A stretch of 64,000 nucleotides of DNA from Paractinoplanes lichenicola (GTDB lineage: Bacteria; Actinomycetota; Actinomycetes; Mycobacteriales; Micromonosporaceae), in the NCBI RefSeq assembly GCF_016785085.1, contig NZ_JAENHO010000004.1:496001-560000 (forward strand), given 5' to 3'. A program made the position numbers and the translations under genes. Below are positions 32,896 through 41,447 of the stretch, piece by piece (the stretch's first letter is position 1; each line of letters starts with the position of its first letter). The notes beneath the pieces were generated by a model. The model was not told the DNA's origin. It searched no databases and saw only the letters and a list, made by a program, of their open reading frames with translations.

Positions 32896-33912
32896 GTGGG
32901 AGCCAATCTGAGGCAGGTCGCCGAGCGCGCCGGTGTCTCCGTCCGCACGGTGTCCAACGTGGTTTCCGGGTTTCCGCTGGTCGCGCCGCAGACGCGCGAG
33001 CGGGTGCAGCGGGTGATCGACGAACTGCAGTACAAGCCGAACGCCGCCGCCCGGCATCTGCGCGGCGGGCGGTCGGGGCTGGTCGCGCTGGTGCTGCCCG
33101 AGATCGCGTCGCCCTATTTCGGCGAGCTGGCGGGGCATCTGGCCGACGGCGCCGAGGCGTACGCGTGGACGTTGCTGGTGCAGCAGACCGGCGGTGACGC
33201 CGCCCGCGAGAGAGAACTGCTTGATGGCGTACGGGGTCAGGCCGTCGATGGTTTGATCATGAGCCCGTGGGCCCTGTCGCCGGGCGAGCTGACCCGGCGG
33301 CCCGACAGCGCCCCGCTCGTGCTGCTGGGCGAGCAGGACGCCGACGGGCTGCTCGATCACGTCGCGATCGACAACGTGGCCGCGGCGGCCGCCCTGACCC
33401 GGCATCTGATCGAGAGCGGCCGCACCCGGATAGCCGCCATCGGGCTCCAGCCGCACCTCGAGAACGGCACCGCGGCGCGGCGTGCGCGGGGCTACCGGCA
33501 GGCGCTGAGTGCGGCCGGCCTCCCGTACGGGAAGGAACTTGAACTTGACGTGGAGAGCCTGCACCGGGCCGACGGCGCCGCGGCGATGACCCGGCTGCTC
33601 GACAGCGGGGCCGAGGTGGATGCGGTGTTCTGCTTCACCGACCAGCTCGCCCTGGGGGCCATGCACGTCGCGATCGAGCGAGGGCTGCGCGTGCCGGCGG
33701 ATCTGGCCGTGGCCGGTTTCGACGACATCGAGGACGGGCGATACGCCAATCCCGCGCTCACGACCGTCGCGCCCGACAAGGCCGCGCTGGCCGAGGCCGC
33801 CCTCGCCTGCCTGGCCGAGCGCGTGGGCCGCCGCGACGATCCGCCGCCCGCCCGCCGCATCATCGTGCCGCACCGCCTCGAAGTGCGCAGGAGCGCTCCC
33901 GTTCGTGGTTGA
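32896..33912 (+). CDS. LacI family transcriptional regulator
   Basis: 338 residues from GTG 32896. Seen: N-terminal helix-turn-helix and hinge (NLRQVAERAGVSVRTVSNVVSGFPLVAPQTRERVQRVIDELQYKPNAAARHLRGGRSG, 4-62), then the periplasmic-binding-like effector domain with LVALVLPEIASPYFGELAGHL and the late signature DLAVAGFDDIEDGRYANPALTTV near 272-294. It would bind the palindrome just upstream and control itself and the PhyH gene. The effector is not apparent; no sugar transporter adjoins. Confidence 0.92.
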   Translation: MGANLRQVAERAGVSVRTVSNVVSGFPLVAPQTRERVQRVIDELQYKPNAAARHLRGGRSGLVALVLPEIASPYFGELAGHLADGAEAYAWTLLVQQTGGDAARERELLDGVRGQAVDGLIMSPWALSPGELTRRPDSAPLVLLGEQDADGLLDHVAIDNVAAAAALTRHLIESGRTRIAAIGLQPHLENGTAARRARGYRQALSAAGLPYGKELELDVESLHRADGAAAMTRLLDSGAEVDAVFCFTDQLALGAMHVAIERGLRVPADLAVAGFDDIEDGRYANPALTTVAPDKAALAEAALACLAERVGRRDDPPPARRIIVPHRLEVRRSAPVRG

Positions 33913-33941
33913 GTGGGGAGATCCAAACCGAGGAGGCTGTC

Positions 33942-34151
33942 ATGGGCAATCACGTGTACCGGCTCACCGAGGTCGTCGGGAGCAGCCAGGAGAGCGTCGA
34001 CGATGCCATCCGCACGGCGATCCGCAAGGCGGCCCAGACCGTACGCAACATCGAGTGGTTCGAGTCCCAGGAGATCCGCGGCCAGGTGGTCGACGGTGAC
34101 GTCGCCTACTTCCAGGTGCGCGTGAAGATCGGCTTCCGGGTCGAGGACTGA
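33942..34151 (+). CDS. Dodecin family flavin-binding protein
   Basis: 69 residues from ATG 33942, preceded by AGGAGG at 33930-33935. Seen: VYRLTEVVGSSQESVDDAIRTAIRKAAQTVRNIEWFESQEIRGQVVDGDVAYFQVRVKIGFRVED; the helix SVDDAI..AI..A and the W-F motif that stacks on the flavin (NIEWFE) identify dodecin, a hollow dodecamer that buffers flavin or CoA. Length is exactly that of the family. Stand-alone gene after lacI with a good ribosome site. Confidence 0.93.
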   Translation: MGNHVYRLTEVVGSSQESVDDAIRTAIRKAAQTVRNIEWFESQEIRGQVVDGDVAYFQVRVKIGFRVED

Positions 34152-34160
34152 GGCCGCGCC

Positions 34161-34670
34161 TCACGGGCCGGTGGGCGGATCCTTCTTCCGCTCACCGCTC
34201 GGCCGCGCGTTCGACTGCCACGCCGTGTAGAGGCCGGCGAGGGCGGCGACACCGCTGAGGGCCGTGTTCGCCGCGTCGGCGCGCTCCGGGCTCATCAGCA
34301 GCAGCACGAAGAACAGCACGGCGGCCACAAACACGACCATGCCGATGGTGAAAGCGGTCTTCTTTTCCCGTACGCCGGTCCGCCGCGACGCCGGCACCTG
34401 GTCGAGCTCGGGCAGCACGATGCCGAGCCAGGACCGTGGCGTCACACCTTTGCGGAAACCCCGCCCGGGCAGCCACAGCACGAGCCCGGTCAGTAACCAC
34501 CCGGCGAGGTAGCCCGCGATCACCACGGACGGCCAGAGCCCGAAGTTCGGCCGCAGAAACGTCTCCAGCACACCGAGCAGGGCGGCCACGACCAGCACGA
34601 GCGCGACCGCCGCGCCGACCAGATGCGGCCGCGAGCCCAGCCAGCGCGCCCCGTATCTACTGATACCCAC
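34161..34670 (-). CDS. Membrane protein, third gene of SBP-vWA operon
   Basis: 169 residues. Hydrophobic segments at about 17-37, 47-68, 107-127 and possibly 133-150 (ADAANTALSGVAALAGLYTAW). A soluble loop (PGRGFRKGVTPRSWLGIVLPELDQVPASRRTGVREKKT) lies between the second and third. The C terminus is Lys/Pro-rich. I recognise no family. Its start overlaps the end of the SBP-vWA gene by 14 bases, so it is translated with the two extracytoplasmic proteins encoded upstream and may anchor or export them (inference). Confidence 0.65.
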   Translation of the reverse strand: MGISRYGARWLGSRPHLVGAAVALVLVVAALLGVLETFLRPNFGLWPSVVIAGYLAGWLLTGLVLWLPGRGFRKGVTPRSWLGIVLPELDQVPASRRTGVREKKTAFTIGMVVFVAAVLFFVLLLMSPERADAANTALSGVAALAGLYTAWQSNARPSGERKKDPPTGP

Positions 34671-36390
34671 GGATGCTCCAGAAGATGCTGTAGAGGGGTG
34701 TGTCCCGGCCGGGCACGAACAGCTGCCCGCGGGTCTGCTCGGCGATCACCCGCAGCTCCCGCTCCCACTGCGACTCGTTGGCGTTGTTGGTGCTGCCGTT
34801 GAGGCCGGCCGGGCCGGGGGCGGGACCCTGGTCGGGGGTGTAGCCCGCGCACGAGCTCGAGTTCTGCTCGCCCGAGTCGAAGGCGATCGTGTAGATCCGT
34901 ACGGACCGTTCCGCGGGTGACAGCTTCTGCCGGAACTTGACGTAGTCGCCGTAGTTGGCGCCGCAGTTGTTCTGCCCGTCCGAGAACAAGACGATCGACG
35001 TGCTCTGCGCCTTCAGCCCCGGCCGCACCAGCTCGTGCGCGCGTTCCAGGGCGTCATACATGGCCGTGTTGCCCTGGGCGCGCAGGTCGGTTCGCGCGTA
35101 CGCCTGGATGGCCTTCAACGTGGGGGTCGTGCTCTCGTCGGCCGGCAGCACGAAACGTTTCGCCGGCTGGGCCTTGCTGTTGAACGGCACGAAATCGACC
35201 CGCTCGCCCGCCAGGAAGCTGAAATACGTCGTCGGGTCGTCGGGGTCGCTGCCGGTCAGCCCGATCAGCGCCTGCCGCAGCAACGGCATGTTGGTATCCA
35301 TCGACCCCGACACGTCGAGCACGAACACCATCCGGGCCGGCGGCCGCACCTGCTCGCGGTAGCGGTCGACCAGGCTGCGCAGCACCTCCGGGTCGGTCGG
35401 GTAGCGCAGCTGCGGCACCGGCGGCGTGGCCGGATCCGCCGTCACCTCCGGGTTGCCGGGCCGGCGGGACGTCGACTCGCGGATCCGCTCCTGCGTGGCC
35501 GGCGTGAACAGCCAGCGCCACAACCGGTCGAACGTGTCCTGGTCGCGGGCGGTCGCGCCGCGCAGCAGGCTCAGCCGGTACTCCGCGATGATCGTGCCCT
35601 CGCTCGGGTAGATCGCGGTCAGCCGGCACGCCTCGGGCAGCGTCTGCGACATGCGCCGCACCTCGGACTCGTAGATGACCAGCCCGTCCACGCCCTCGGG
35701 GCTGGCCTTGCGGCCGCACTCGTCGCCGCCCGTGCCGACCTGGGTGACATAGCTGTCGGAGAGCACCCGCGAGGTGTCGGCGGCCAGGTGGTGACCGGTG
35801 AAGAACCGGCGCAGGTACGGCTGCAGGCGCGGCAGGTCGTCCGCGGTGACCGGGAGGCCGGTGTCGGCGGCCGCGGTCGCCACCGCCACCAGCCCGGCGA
35901 GCCCCGAGTTGGAATGGTCGGGGCGGGTCATCCCGTACCGGAAACGGCCGTTGGCGATGGCCGAGACGATCGCGGACCAGCTCGCCGAGCGGCCGCCGCT
36001 CCACCTGAGGGAATCGGCCAGCGAGGCCCGCACGCCGAACACGACGGGCGAGCGCATCAGCGGCGGGGACTGGCGCAGCAGCGCGCGGCGGCTGTCCGGC
36101 CACATGCCGAAGAACTGGTCGGCGCCGAACCAGACCGCGTCGTACTGGGCGGCCACGTTCGGGTCGGCCAGCTGCTTGGCGCCCTCGACGGAGCCCGTAC
36201 GGGAAAGCTCGATCTTGATGTTGAGGGCCTTCTCGGCGTCGCGGAGGATGTCGCTCATGTCCTCCAGCTCGCTGCCGGCCAGGATCCGCAGCACGGGCGG
36301 GTCGACCGGGTCGCCGTCGTCGCAGGCGGCCAGCGTGCATCCCAGCACGGCGGCCAGCAGGAAGCTCAGGGCCTTACGCGCACGTGGCAC
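34657..36390 (-). CDS. Lipoprotein with solute-binding and von Willebrand A domains
   Basis: 577 residues from GTG 36388-36390. Lipobox LGCTLAAC places it on the outer membrane face. Residues ~30-310 are a type II solute-binding fold (LRILAGSELEDMSDILRDAEKALNIKIELSRTGSVEGAKQL, YDAVWFGADQFFGMWP, SPVVFGVRASLADSL, DHSNSGLAGLVAV). Residues ~350-560 are a vWA domain with an intact MIDAS: DVSGSMD near 358, a mid-domain Thr (QGNTAMYDALERAHEL) and LFSDGQNNCG. Solute-binding plus vWA fusions are known in actinobacteria but have no assigned job; no ABC permease is nearby. The vWA part would bind a protein partner through a metal ion. Confidence 0.85.
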   Translation of the reverse strand: MPRARKALSFLLAAVLGCTLAACDDGDPVDPPVLRILAGSELEDMSDILRDAEKALNIKIELSRTGSVEGAKQLADPNVAAQYDAVWFGADQFFGMWPDSRRALLRQSPPLMRSPVVFGVRASLADSLRWSGGRSASWSAIVSAIANGRFRYGMTRPDHSNSGLAGLVAVATAAADTGLPVTADDLPRLQPYLRRFFTGHHLAADTSRVLSDSYVTQVGTGGDECGRKASPEGVDGLVIYESEVRRMSQTLPEACRLTAIYPSEGTIIAEYRLSLLRGATARDQDTFDRLWRWLFTPATQERIRESTSRRPGNPEVTADPATPPVPQLRYPTDPEVLRSLVDRYREQVRPPARMVFVLDVSGSMDTNMPLLRQALIGLTGSDPDDPTTYFSFLAGERVDFVPFNSKAQPAKRFVLPADESTTPTLKAIQAYARTDLRAQGNTAMYDALERAHELVRPGLKAQSTSIVLFSDGQNNCGANYGDYVKFRQKLSPAERSVRIYTIAFDSGEQNSSSCAGYTPDQGPAPGPAGLNGSTNNANESQWERELRVIAEQTRGQLFVPGRDTPLYSIFWSIRGYQ

Positions 36391-37549
36391 CGGCCCGGTC
36401 CTTTCCGTAGACGCCCGCGACCACGGTGTTGAGGAACGAGGTCCACAGCGCGGTCGGCGGCAGCGGGACCGGCGGGCCGGGCAGCTCGACCGCGGCCTTC
36501 TCCCCGTTGGCGGCGGCGAACGCCTTGGTGTCGCCGACCGGCCGGAACCCGTGCTCGGCGGCGATCTTGCGCAGCTCCGGATCGGTGGCCAGGAGGGTGG
36601 CGACGTCGGCGCCGCGCGGCTTGAGGGCGGCCACGGCGTGGGTGCTGGAGACGCTCTGCCGCGGATACAGCATGATCCGTTCCAGCGTGACCTCGGTGCC
36701 GTCGATCGCGGTGACCCGGGTGACCAGGCCGTCGGCGTCGGCCCGGATCGCGTCGAGAAACTGCGCCTCGTAGACGACCTGCATGGGCAGCTGATAACCC
36801 TCGGCGGAGAAGTATTGGTCGAACGGTTCCTCGCTTGTCAGGCCCGTGCTGCCCTGCGCGCGGAAAAGGCTTTTCATGCGTTCGGTGACCTCGCCCGGAT
36901 CGGCTGACTGAATGGGTTTGCCGCCGTTGGCGGCGTAGCTGCCCAGCGCGAGCAGCAGTTCCGCCGAATTGGAGGTGTCGAGCCGCGTGCTGAGCAGGAC
37001 GGCGCGCTGAAAAACCGGATAGGGGGCCGACAGCCCGAGGTCGCGCCAGCGTTTCCCGGCCCCTTCGACATCCTGCAGATAGCGGGCGACGTCGAAGGTG
37101 CGCAGGTCGGCCGAGACCACCCCGGCGGGCAGGGCCCGGGCGACCTCGCGATAGGTCGCCACCACCAGCGGGGACGAGAAGACCGGGGTCGGTTTGCCGA
37201 CAATTCCCTGCTTGGCCAGCACTTCCGCGGCCGCGCCCTCGCTGCCGGGGAAGGCGAAGTCGTACGCCGGCAGGTCGCTGTCGCAGGCCATCGTGCGGGA
37301 GCCGGCCGTCTCGACCGTCACCGCCAGGCCGTGTTTCTTGAACGCGTCGCGTACGGCCGGGTCCTCGAAGAACGACAGTTTCTCGGAACCGACCAGACCG
37401 TGAACGGGAAACAAATCACAGGTCAACAGATAGGGGATTTGGATCTCGCACGCTTTCCGGCGGTGATCCGTGCCGACCGACAATCCACCGAGGATCACCA
37501 GCAAAACCAGAACACTGCCGAGAATCGCCCTGTTGCGCTGGGACTTCAT
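36374..37549 (-). CDS. Membrane-anchored solute-binding-like protein
   Basis: 391 residues from ATG 37547-37549 (MKSQRNRAILGSVLVLL), preceded by GGGTGGG; one N-terminal anchor helix (9-27), the rest outside. The body parallels the N-terminal half of the next protein: YDFAFPGSEGAAAEVLAKQG vs YDAVWFGADQFF, TPVFSSPLVVATYREVARAL vs MRSPVVFGVRASLADSL, and DTSNSAELLLALGSYAA vs DHSNSGLAGLVAVATAA. So the two are diverged paralogues of one binding-protein fold, one free and one fused to vWA. Three cysteines near 34, 45 and 90 may pair. It overlaps the next gene by 17 bases. Ligand unknown. Confidence 0.75.
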   Translation of the reverse strand: MKSQRNRAILGSVLVLLVILGGLSVGTDHRRKACEIQIPYLLTCDLFPVHGLVGSEKLSFFEDPAVRDAFKKHGLAVTVETAGSRTMACDSDLPAYDFAFPGSEGAAAEVLAKQGIVGKPTPVFSSPLVVATYREVARALPAGVVSADLRTFDVARYLQDVEGAGKRWRDLGLSAPYPVFQRAVLLSTRLDTSNSAELLLALGSYAANGGKPIQSADPGEVTERMKSLFRAQGSTGLTSEEPFDQYFSAEGYQLPMQVVYEAQFLDAIRADADGLVTRVTAIDGTEVTLERIMLYPRQSVSSTHAVAALKPRGADVATLLATDPELRKIAAEHGFRPVGDTKAFAAANGEKAAVELPGPPVPLPPTALWTSFLNTVVAGVYGKDRAGATCA

Positions 37550-37631
37550 GCCCACCCTGCCGTAGACGGACGTCTGCCCATTCAGGATAGAACCCGCATG
37601 CACGCATTCCCGGCGGCGCTCGGCCTGCCGC

Positions 37632-38135
37632 TTATAAGCCGAGGGCTACCGGGGCGGCGGGCGGTCCGGACGTGAGCAGGTCGTGCAGCGGCGTGGCCAG
37701 GTCGCGGGGTGAGAACAGGTCGGGGCCGGCGTAGTCGGTGATCTCGGCGAGCGGCCACCAGCGGAAGGCGCCGATGTGCTCGGCGGCGAGCTGGCCGTCC
37801 GTGAACTCGCCGCGCGGCTCGAAGTGGGCGGTGCGGACCAGGAAGTAGTCGTTGACGAGACCGCCGAGCCCCGGCGGAAGATCAGCCGCGGCGATCACCT
37901 GGTGCCAGACGTGCGGCGGGTCGACGGCGGTGACCAGGCCGGTCTCCTCCCGCAGCTCACGGCGCAGCGCGGTCAGCCTGTCCTCGCCGGGGTCGATGCC
38001 GCCGCCCGGAGCGGCCCAGACGGCCGGCGCCCCGGCCGGGACCGCCGGGTGGGGGACGACGAACCGGCACAGCAGCACGCGGTCGTCCTGGTCAAGGATG
38101 ATCGCGCGGACGGCGGCCCTGAAACTCAGCGACAT
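37632..38135 (-). CDS. NUDIX hydrolase
   Basis: 167 residues. Nudix box GGGIDPGEDRLTALRRELREETGL near 46-69 matches GX5EX7REUXEEXGU with both metal-binding glutamates. N terminus SFRAAVRAIILDQDDRVLLCRFVVPHP is the usual first strand pair. Hydrolyses a nucleoside-diphosphate-linked compound; which one is not evident. Divergent from recC with a 75-base gap. Confidence 0.9.
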   Translation of the reverse strand: MSLSFRAAVRAIILDQDDRVLLCRFVVPHPAVPAGAPAVWAAPGGGIDPGEDRLTALRRELREETGLVTAVDPPHVWHQVIAAADLPPGLGGLVNDYFLVRTAHFEPRGEFTDGQLAAEHIGAFRWWPLAEITDYAGPDLFSPRDLATPLHDLLTSGPPAAPVALGL

Positions 38136-38210
38136 GGCAGGACCCTAATGCCACCCGAATTGGGGATTCCGGCCGTGCTGCACCCAAGATCGCCAATGCT
38201 GGGTGCTGAC

Positions 38211-41200
38211 ATGTTGCTTGTTCATCGTGCCGAGCGGACCGACCGGCTGGCGGATGCCCTGGCCGACGTGGTGTGCGAACCGCTCGGCGACCCGTTCGCG
38301 CCCGAGATCGTCAGCGTGCCGTCCAAGGGTGTCGAACGCTGGCTCGCCCAGCGCCTGTCGCACCGGCTGGGCGTGAGCACCGGCGACGACGGAGTATGCG
38401 CGAATGTGCAGTTTCCGTCGCTGGCCGATCTGCTCGGGCAGGTCGGCCTGCCCGGCGACGACCCGTGGCGGCCGGACCGCCTGGTCTGGCCGCTGCTCGA
38501 AGTGATCGACCGGAGCGTGTCGGAACGCTGGTGCCGGCCCCTGGCGGCCTACCTGGGCGCCCTCGAGGACGACCCGATCCGCCGCGGCCGCCGGTACGCG
38601 ACGGCCCGGCACCTGGCCGAGCTGTTCGACTCGTACGGCCGGCACCGCCCCGCGATGCTGCGCGCCTGGTCGGCCGGTCAGGATTCCGGCGTGCCGGGCG
38701 ATCTGACCTGGCAAGCCGAGCTGTGGCGCCGGCTGATCTCGCGGATGCCCGTGCCCAGCCCGGCCGAACGCCTGCCCGGCGTGTGCGCGGCCCTCCGGCG
38801 GGATCCCGGCAGTTCCCCGCTGCCCGGCCGCCTCTCGGTCTTCGGCCTCACCCGGCTGCCCGCGGCCCACGCCGCCCTGCTCGATGCCCTGGCCGCGGGT
38901 CGCGACGTGCACCTGTGGTTGCCGCATCCCTCCCCGGCGTTGTGGGAGAGCCTGACCCCGTACGGTCAATCACAGCTGCCCCTGGCCCGCGAGGCCGACC
39001 CGACGCGCGAGCTGCCCCGGCACCCGCTGCTGGCCTCGCTCGGCCGCGACGCCCGTGAGCTGCAGCTGCTGCTCGCCCCGGCCGAGGACCGCCACCACCC
39101 CGGCCCGGCCTTCCCGCCGACCCTGCTCGGTCATCTGCAACGCGCCATCGCCGCCGATTCGCTCACAAACGCGCAACAGGTGATCGACGAAAGTGATCGC
39201 AGCGTGCAGGTTCATGCCTGTCACGGGCACGACCGGCAGGTCGAGGTGCTGCGAGAGATCATCCTGGGGCTGCTCAGCGCCGATCCGACCCTGGAGCCGC
39301 GGGACATCCTGGTCATGTGCCCGGACATCGAGTCGTTCGCGCCGCTCATCTCGGCGTCGTTCGGTCTGGGGGCCGAGGCCGCGCATCCGGCGCACAAGTT
39401 GCGCGTCCGGCTGGCCGACCGGGCGCTGCGTCAGCTCAACCCGCTGTTCGGCGTGATCGCGCACCTGCTCGAGCTGGCCGATGCGCGCGTGACGGCGGCG
39501 CAGGTGCTCGACCTGGCGGCCACGGCCCCGGTCCGGCGGCGGTTCCGGTTCGACGACGACGATCTCGACCGGCTGCGCGAGCTGGTCGTCGAGTCGGGGG
39601 TGCGGTGGGGCTTCGACTCCGAGCATCGGCAGCGGTTCCAGGTGACCGCCCGCTCCAACACGTGGGCGGCCGGCCTCGACCGGATCCTGCTCGGCGCGGC
39701 CATGAGCGAGGAGGAGCCGAACTGGCTGGGCACCGCGCTGCCGCTGGACGACATGGACTCCAGCGACGTCGACCTCGCGGGCCGGCTGGCCGAACTGGTC
39801 GACCGGCTGGGCGCGATCCTGACCGGCTTCTCCGGGGAACGCTCGCTGGACGAGTGGCTGAGAGCGATCGCGGCGGCCGTCGACGAGTTCACCGCCGTGT
39901 CAGACGCCGATGCCTGGCAGCGCATCCAGCTCGACGCGGAACTGGCCGAGATCGGCGATTCGGCCGCGCCGCTGTGCCTGGCCGATGTGCGGTCGTTGCT
40001 GGGCGGGCGGTTGCGGGGCAGCCCGACGCGGGCCAACTTCCGGACCGGGGACCTGACCATGTGCACAATGGTGCCGATGCGGTCGGTGCCGCACCGGGTG
40101 ATCTGCGTGCTCGGGCTCGACGACGGCGTGTTCCCGCGCGGTGCCGGGCTGGACGGGGACGACGTGCTGGGGCGGGTTCCGTACGTGGGGGAGCGGGATC
40201 CGCGCGGCGAGGACCGGCAGTTGCTGCTCGACGCGGTCATGGCAGCGACCGATGCGCTGGTGCTCGTCTATTCCGGCGCGGACGAGCGGACGAACGCGCC
40301 GCGGCCGCCGTCGGTGCCGCTGGACGAGGTGCTCGACGCGCTCGATCGCACAGGTCGCACGAGGGATGGCCGTTCGATGCGCGAGTTCGTCCTGACCCGT
40401 CATCCGTTGCAGCCGTTCGATGCCCGCAACTTCCGGGCCGACACGCCGTTCAGCTTCGATCCCACCGCGCTGGCCGGAGCGGTCGCCGCCGCGGGGGAGC
40501 GTACGGATCAGCCGCCGTTCCTGTCCGCGCCGCTGCCGCCGCCGGTCGCGGACGTGGTCGAGTTGAGCGATCTGCACGCGTTCTTCGCGCATCCGGTGCG
40601 CGCTTTCCTGCGCCGCCGGCTCGGGGTCGGCCTCTTCGGCGACGACGGCGAACCCGCCGACGGGCTGCCCGTCGAGCTCGACAACCTGGAGAAGTGGTCG
40701 GTCGGCGACCGGCTGCTGCGCTCCCTGCTCGACGGCACCGATCTCAACCGGTGCGTCCAGGCGGAATGGCGGCGCGGCACGGTTCCGCCCGGCCCGCTGG
40801 GCTCGCGGCTGCTCGACGCCATCGCGGGGGAGGCCATGCCCCTCGCCACCGCGGCGAAGACGCATGTGGACGGCGTACCGGAGGCTGTGGACATCACCGT
40901 CGCGCTGCCGGACGGGCGGCTGCTGGTCGGCACGGTCGGCGACGTCTACGGCGACACGGTCGCGGCGGTCAACTACTCGCGCGTCTCGCCCAAGCACCGG
41001 CTCAAGGCCTGGCTGCAGCTGCTCGCCCTGACCGCGGGCCGCCCGGACGTGCCGTGGCGCTCGGTCACGATCGGGCGCGGGTTCGGCGGGCCGTCGCGGT
41101 CGTCGTTCGGCCCGATCGACGCGGGCATCGCGCGCCGGCTGCTCGGCGACCTGGTGGCGCTGGCCGACGAGGGGCTGTGCGAGCCGGTTCCGCTGGCCAC

Positions 41201-41447
41201 CAAGACCTCGCACGCGTACGCGAAGTGCCGGTTGAGCGGCGGGCCGGCCGAGACGGCGTACGGGAAGGCTCGTCAGGAATGGGCCAAGTTCGACGGCGGT
41301 GGCGAGAACGAGGACGCCGAGCATCGCCTGGTGTGGGGGCCGGATGCCGCGTTCGACCGGTTGTTGAGCGATCCTGCGCGTTTCGACACGCTCGCGATGC
41401 GCGTTTGGGAGCCGTTGTGCCGGGCCGAGACGTCGGAGCAGCTCTGA
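38211..41447 (+). CDS. recC: Exodeoxyribonuclease V subunit gamma (RecC)
   Basis: 1078 residues from ATG 38211 (MLLVHRAERTDRLADALADVV); ATG 38196 five codons upstream is an alternative, and neither has a strong ribosome site. RecC is the helicase-like but inactive subunit that scans for Chi in RecBCD. Seen: FAPEIVSVPSKGVERWLAQRLSHRLG near 27-52, VQVHACHGHDRQVEVLREIILGLL near 325, TMCTMVPMRSVPHRVICVLGLDDGVFPR near 615 and the RecC C-terminal nuclease-like fold. Walker motifs are absent as expected. It heads recC-recB-recD, with 3-4 base overlaps; recB starts on the A of its TGA. Confidence 0.92.
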   Translation: MLLVHRAERTDRLADALADVVCEPLGDPFAPEIVSVPSKGVERWLAQRLSHRLGVSTGDDGVCANVQFPSLADLLGQVGLPGDDPWRPDRLVWPLLEVIDRSVSERWCRPLAAYLGALEDDPIRRGRRYATARHLAELFDSYGRHRPAMLRAWSAGQDSGVPGDLTWQAELWRRLISRMPVPSPAERLPGVCAALRRDPGSSPLPGRLSVFGLTRLPAAHAALLDALAAGRDVHLWLPHPSPALWESLTPYGQSQLPLAREADPTRELPRHPLLASLGRDARELQLLLAPAEDRHHPGPAFPPTLLGHLQRAIAADSLTNAQQVIDESDRSVQVHACHGHDRQVEVLREIILGLLSADPTLEPRDILVMCPDIESFAPLISASFGLGAEAAHPAHKLRVRLADRALRQLNPLFGVIAHLLELADARVTAAQVLDLAATAPVRRRFRFDDDDLDRLRELVVESGVRWGFDSEHRQRFQVTARSNTWAAGLDRILLGAAMSEEEPNWLGTALPLDDMDSSDVDLAGRLAELVDRLGAILTGFSGERSLDEWLRAIAAAVDEFTAVSDADAWQRIQLDAELAEIGDSAAPLCLADVRSLLGGRLRGSPTRANFRTGDLTMCTMVPMRSVPHRVICVLGLDDGVFPRGAGLDGDDVLGRVPYVGERDPRGEDRQLLLDAVMAATDALVLVYSGADERTNAPRPPSVPLDEVLDALDRTGRTRDGRSMREFVLTRHPLQPFDARNFRADTPFSFDPTALAGAVAAAGERTDQPPFLSAPLPPPVADVVELSDLHAFFAHPVRAFLRRRLGVGLFGDDGEPADGLPVELDNLEKWSVGDRLLRSLLDGTDLNRCVQAEWRRGTVPPGPLGSRLLDAIAGEAMPLATAAKTHVDGVPEAVDITVALPDGRLLVGTVGDVYGDTVAAVNYSRVSPKHRLKAWLQLLALTAGRPDVPWRSVTIGRGFGGPSRSSFGPIDAGIARRLLGDLVALADEGLCEPVPLATKTSHAYAKCRLSGGPAETAYGKARQEWAKFDGGGENEDAEHRLVWGPDAAFDRLLSDPARFDTLAMRVWEPLCRAETSEQL

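Noticed and set aside
39317..41446. N-terminal extension of RecB inside recC
   Set aside because: The open frame is a high-GC shadow of recC; RecB homology starts at MAVAAFDVRGPLPTG (41447).
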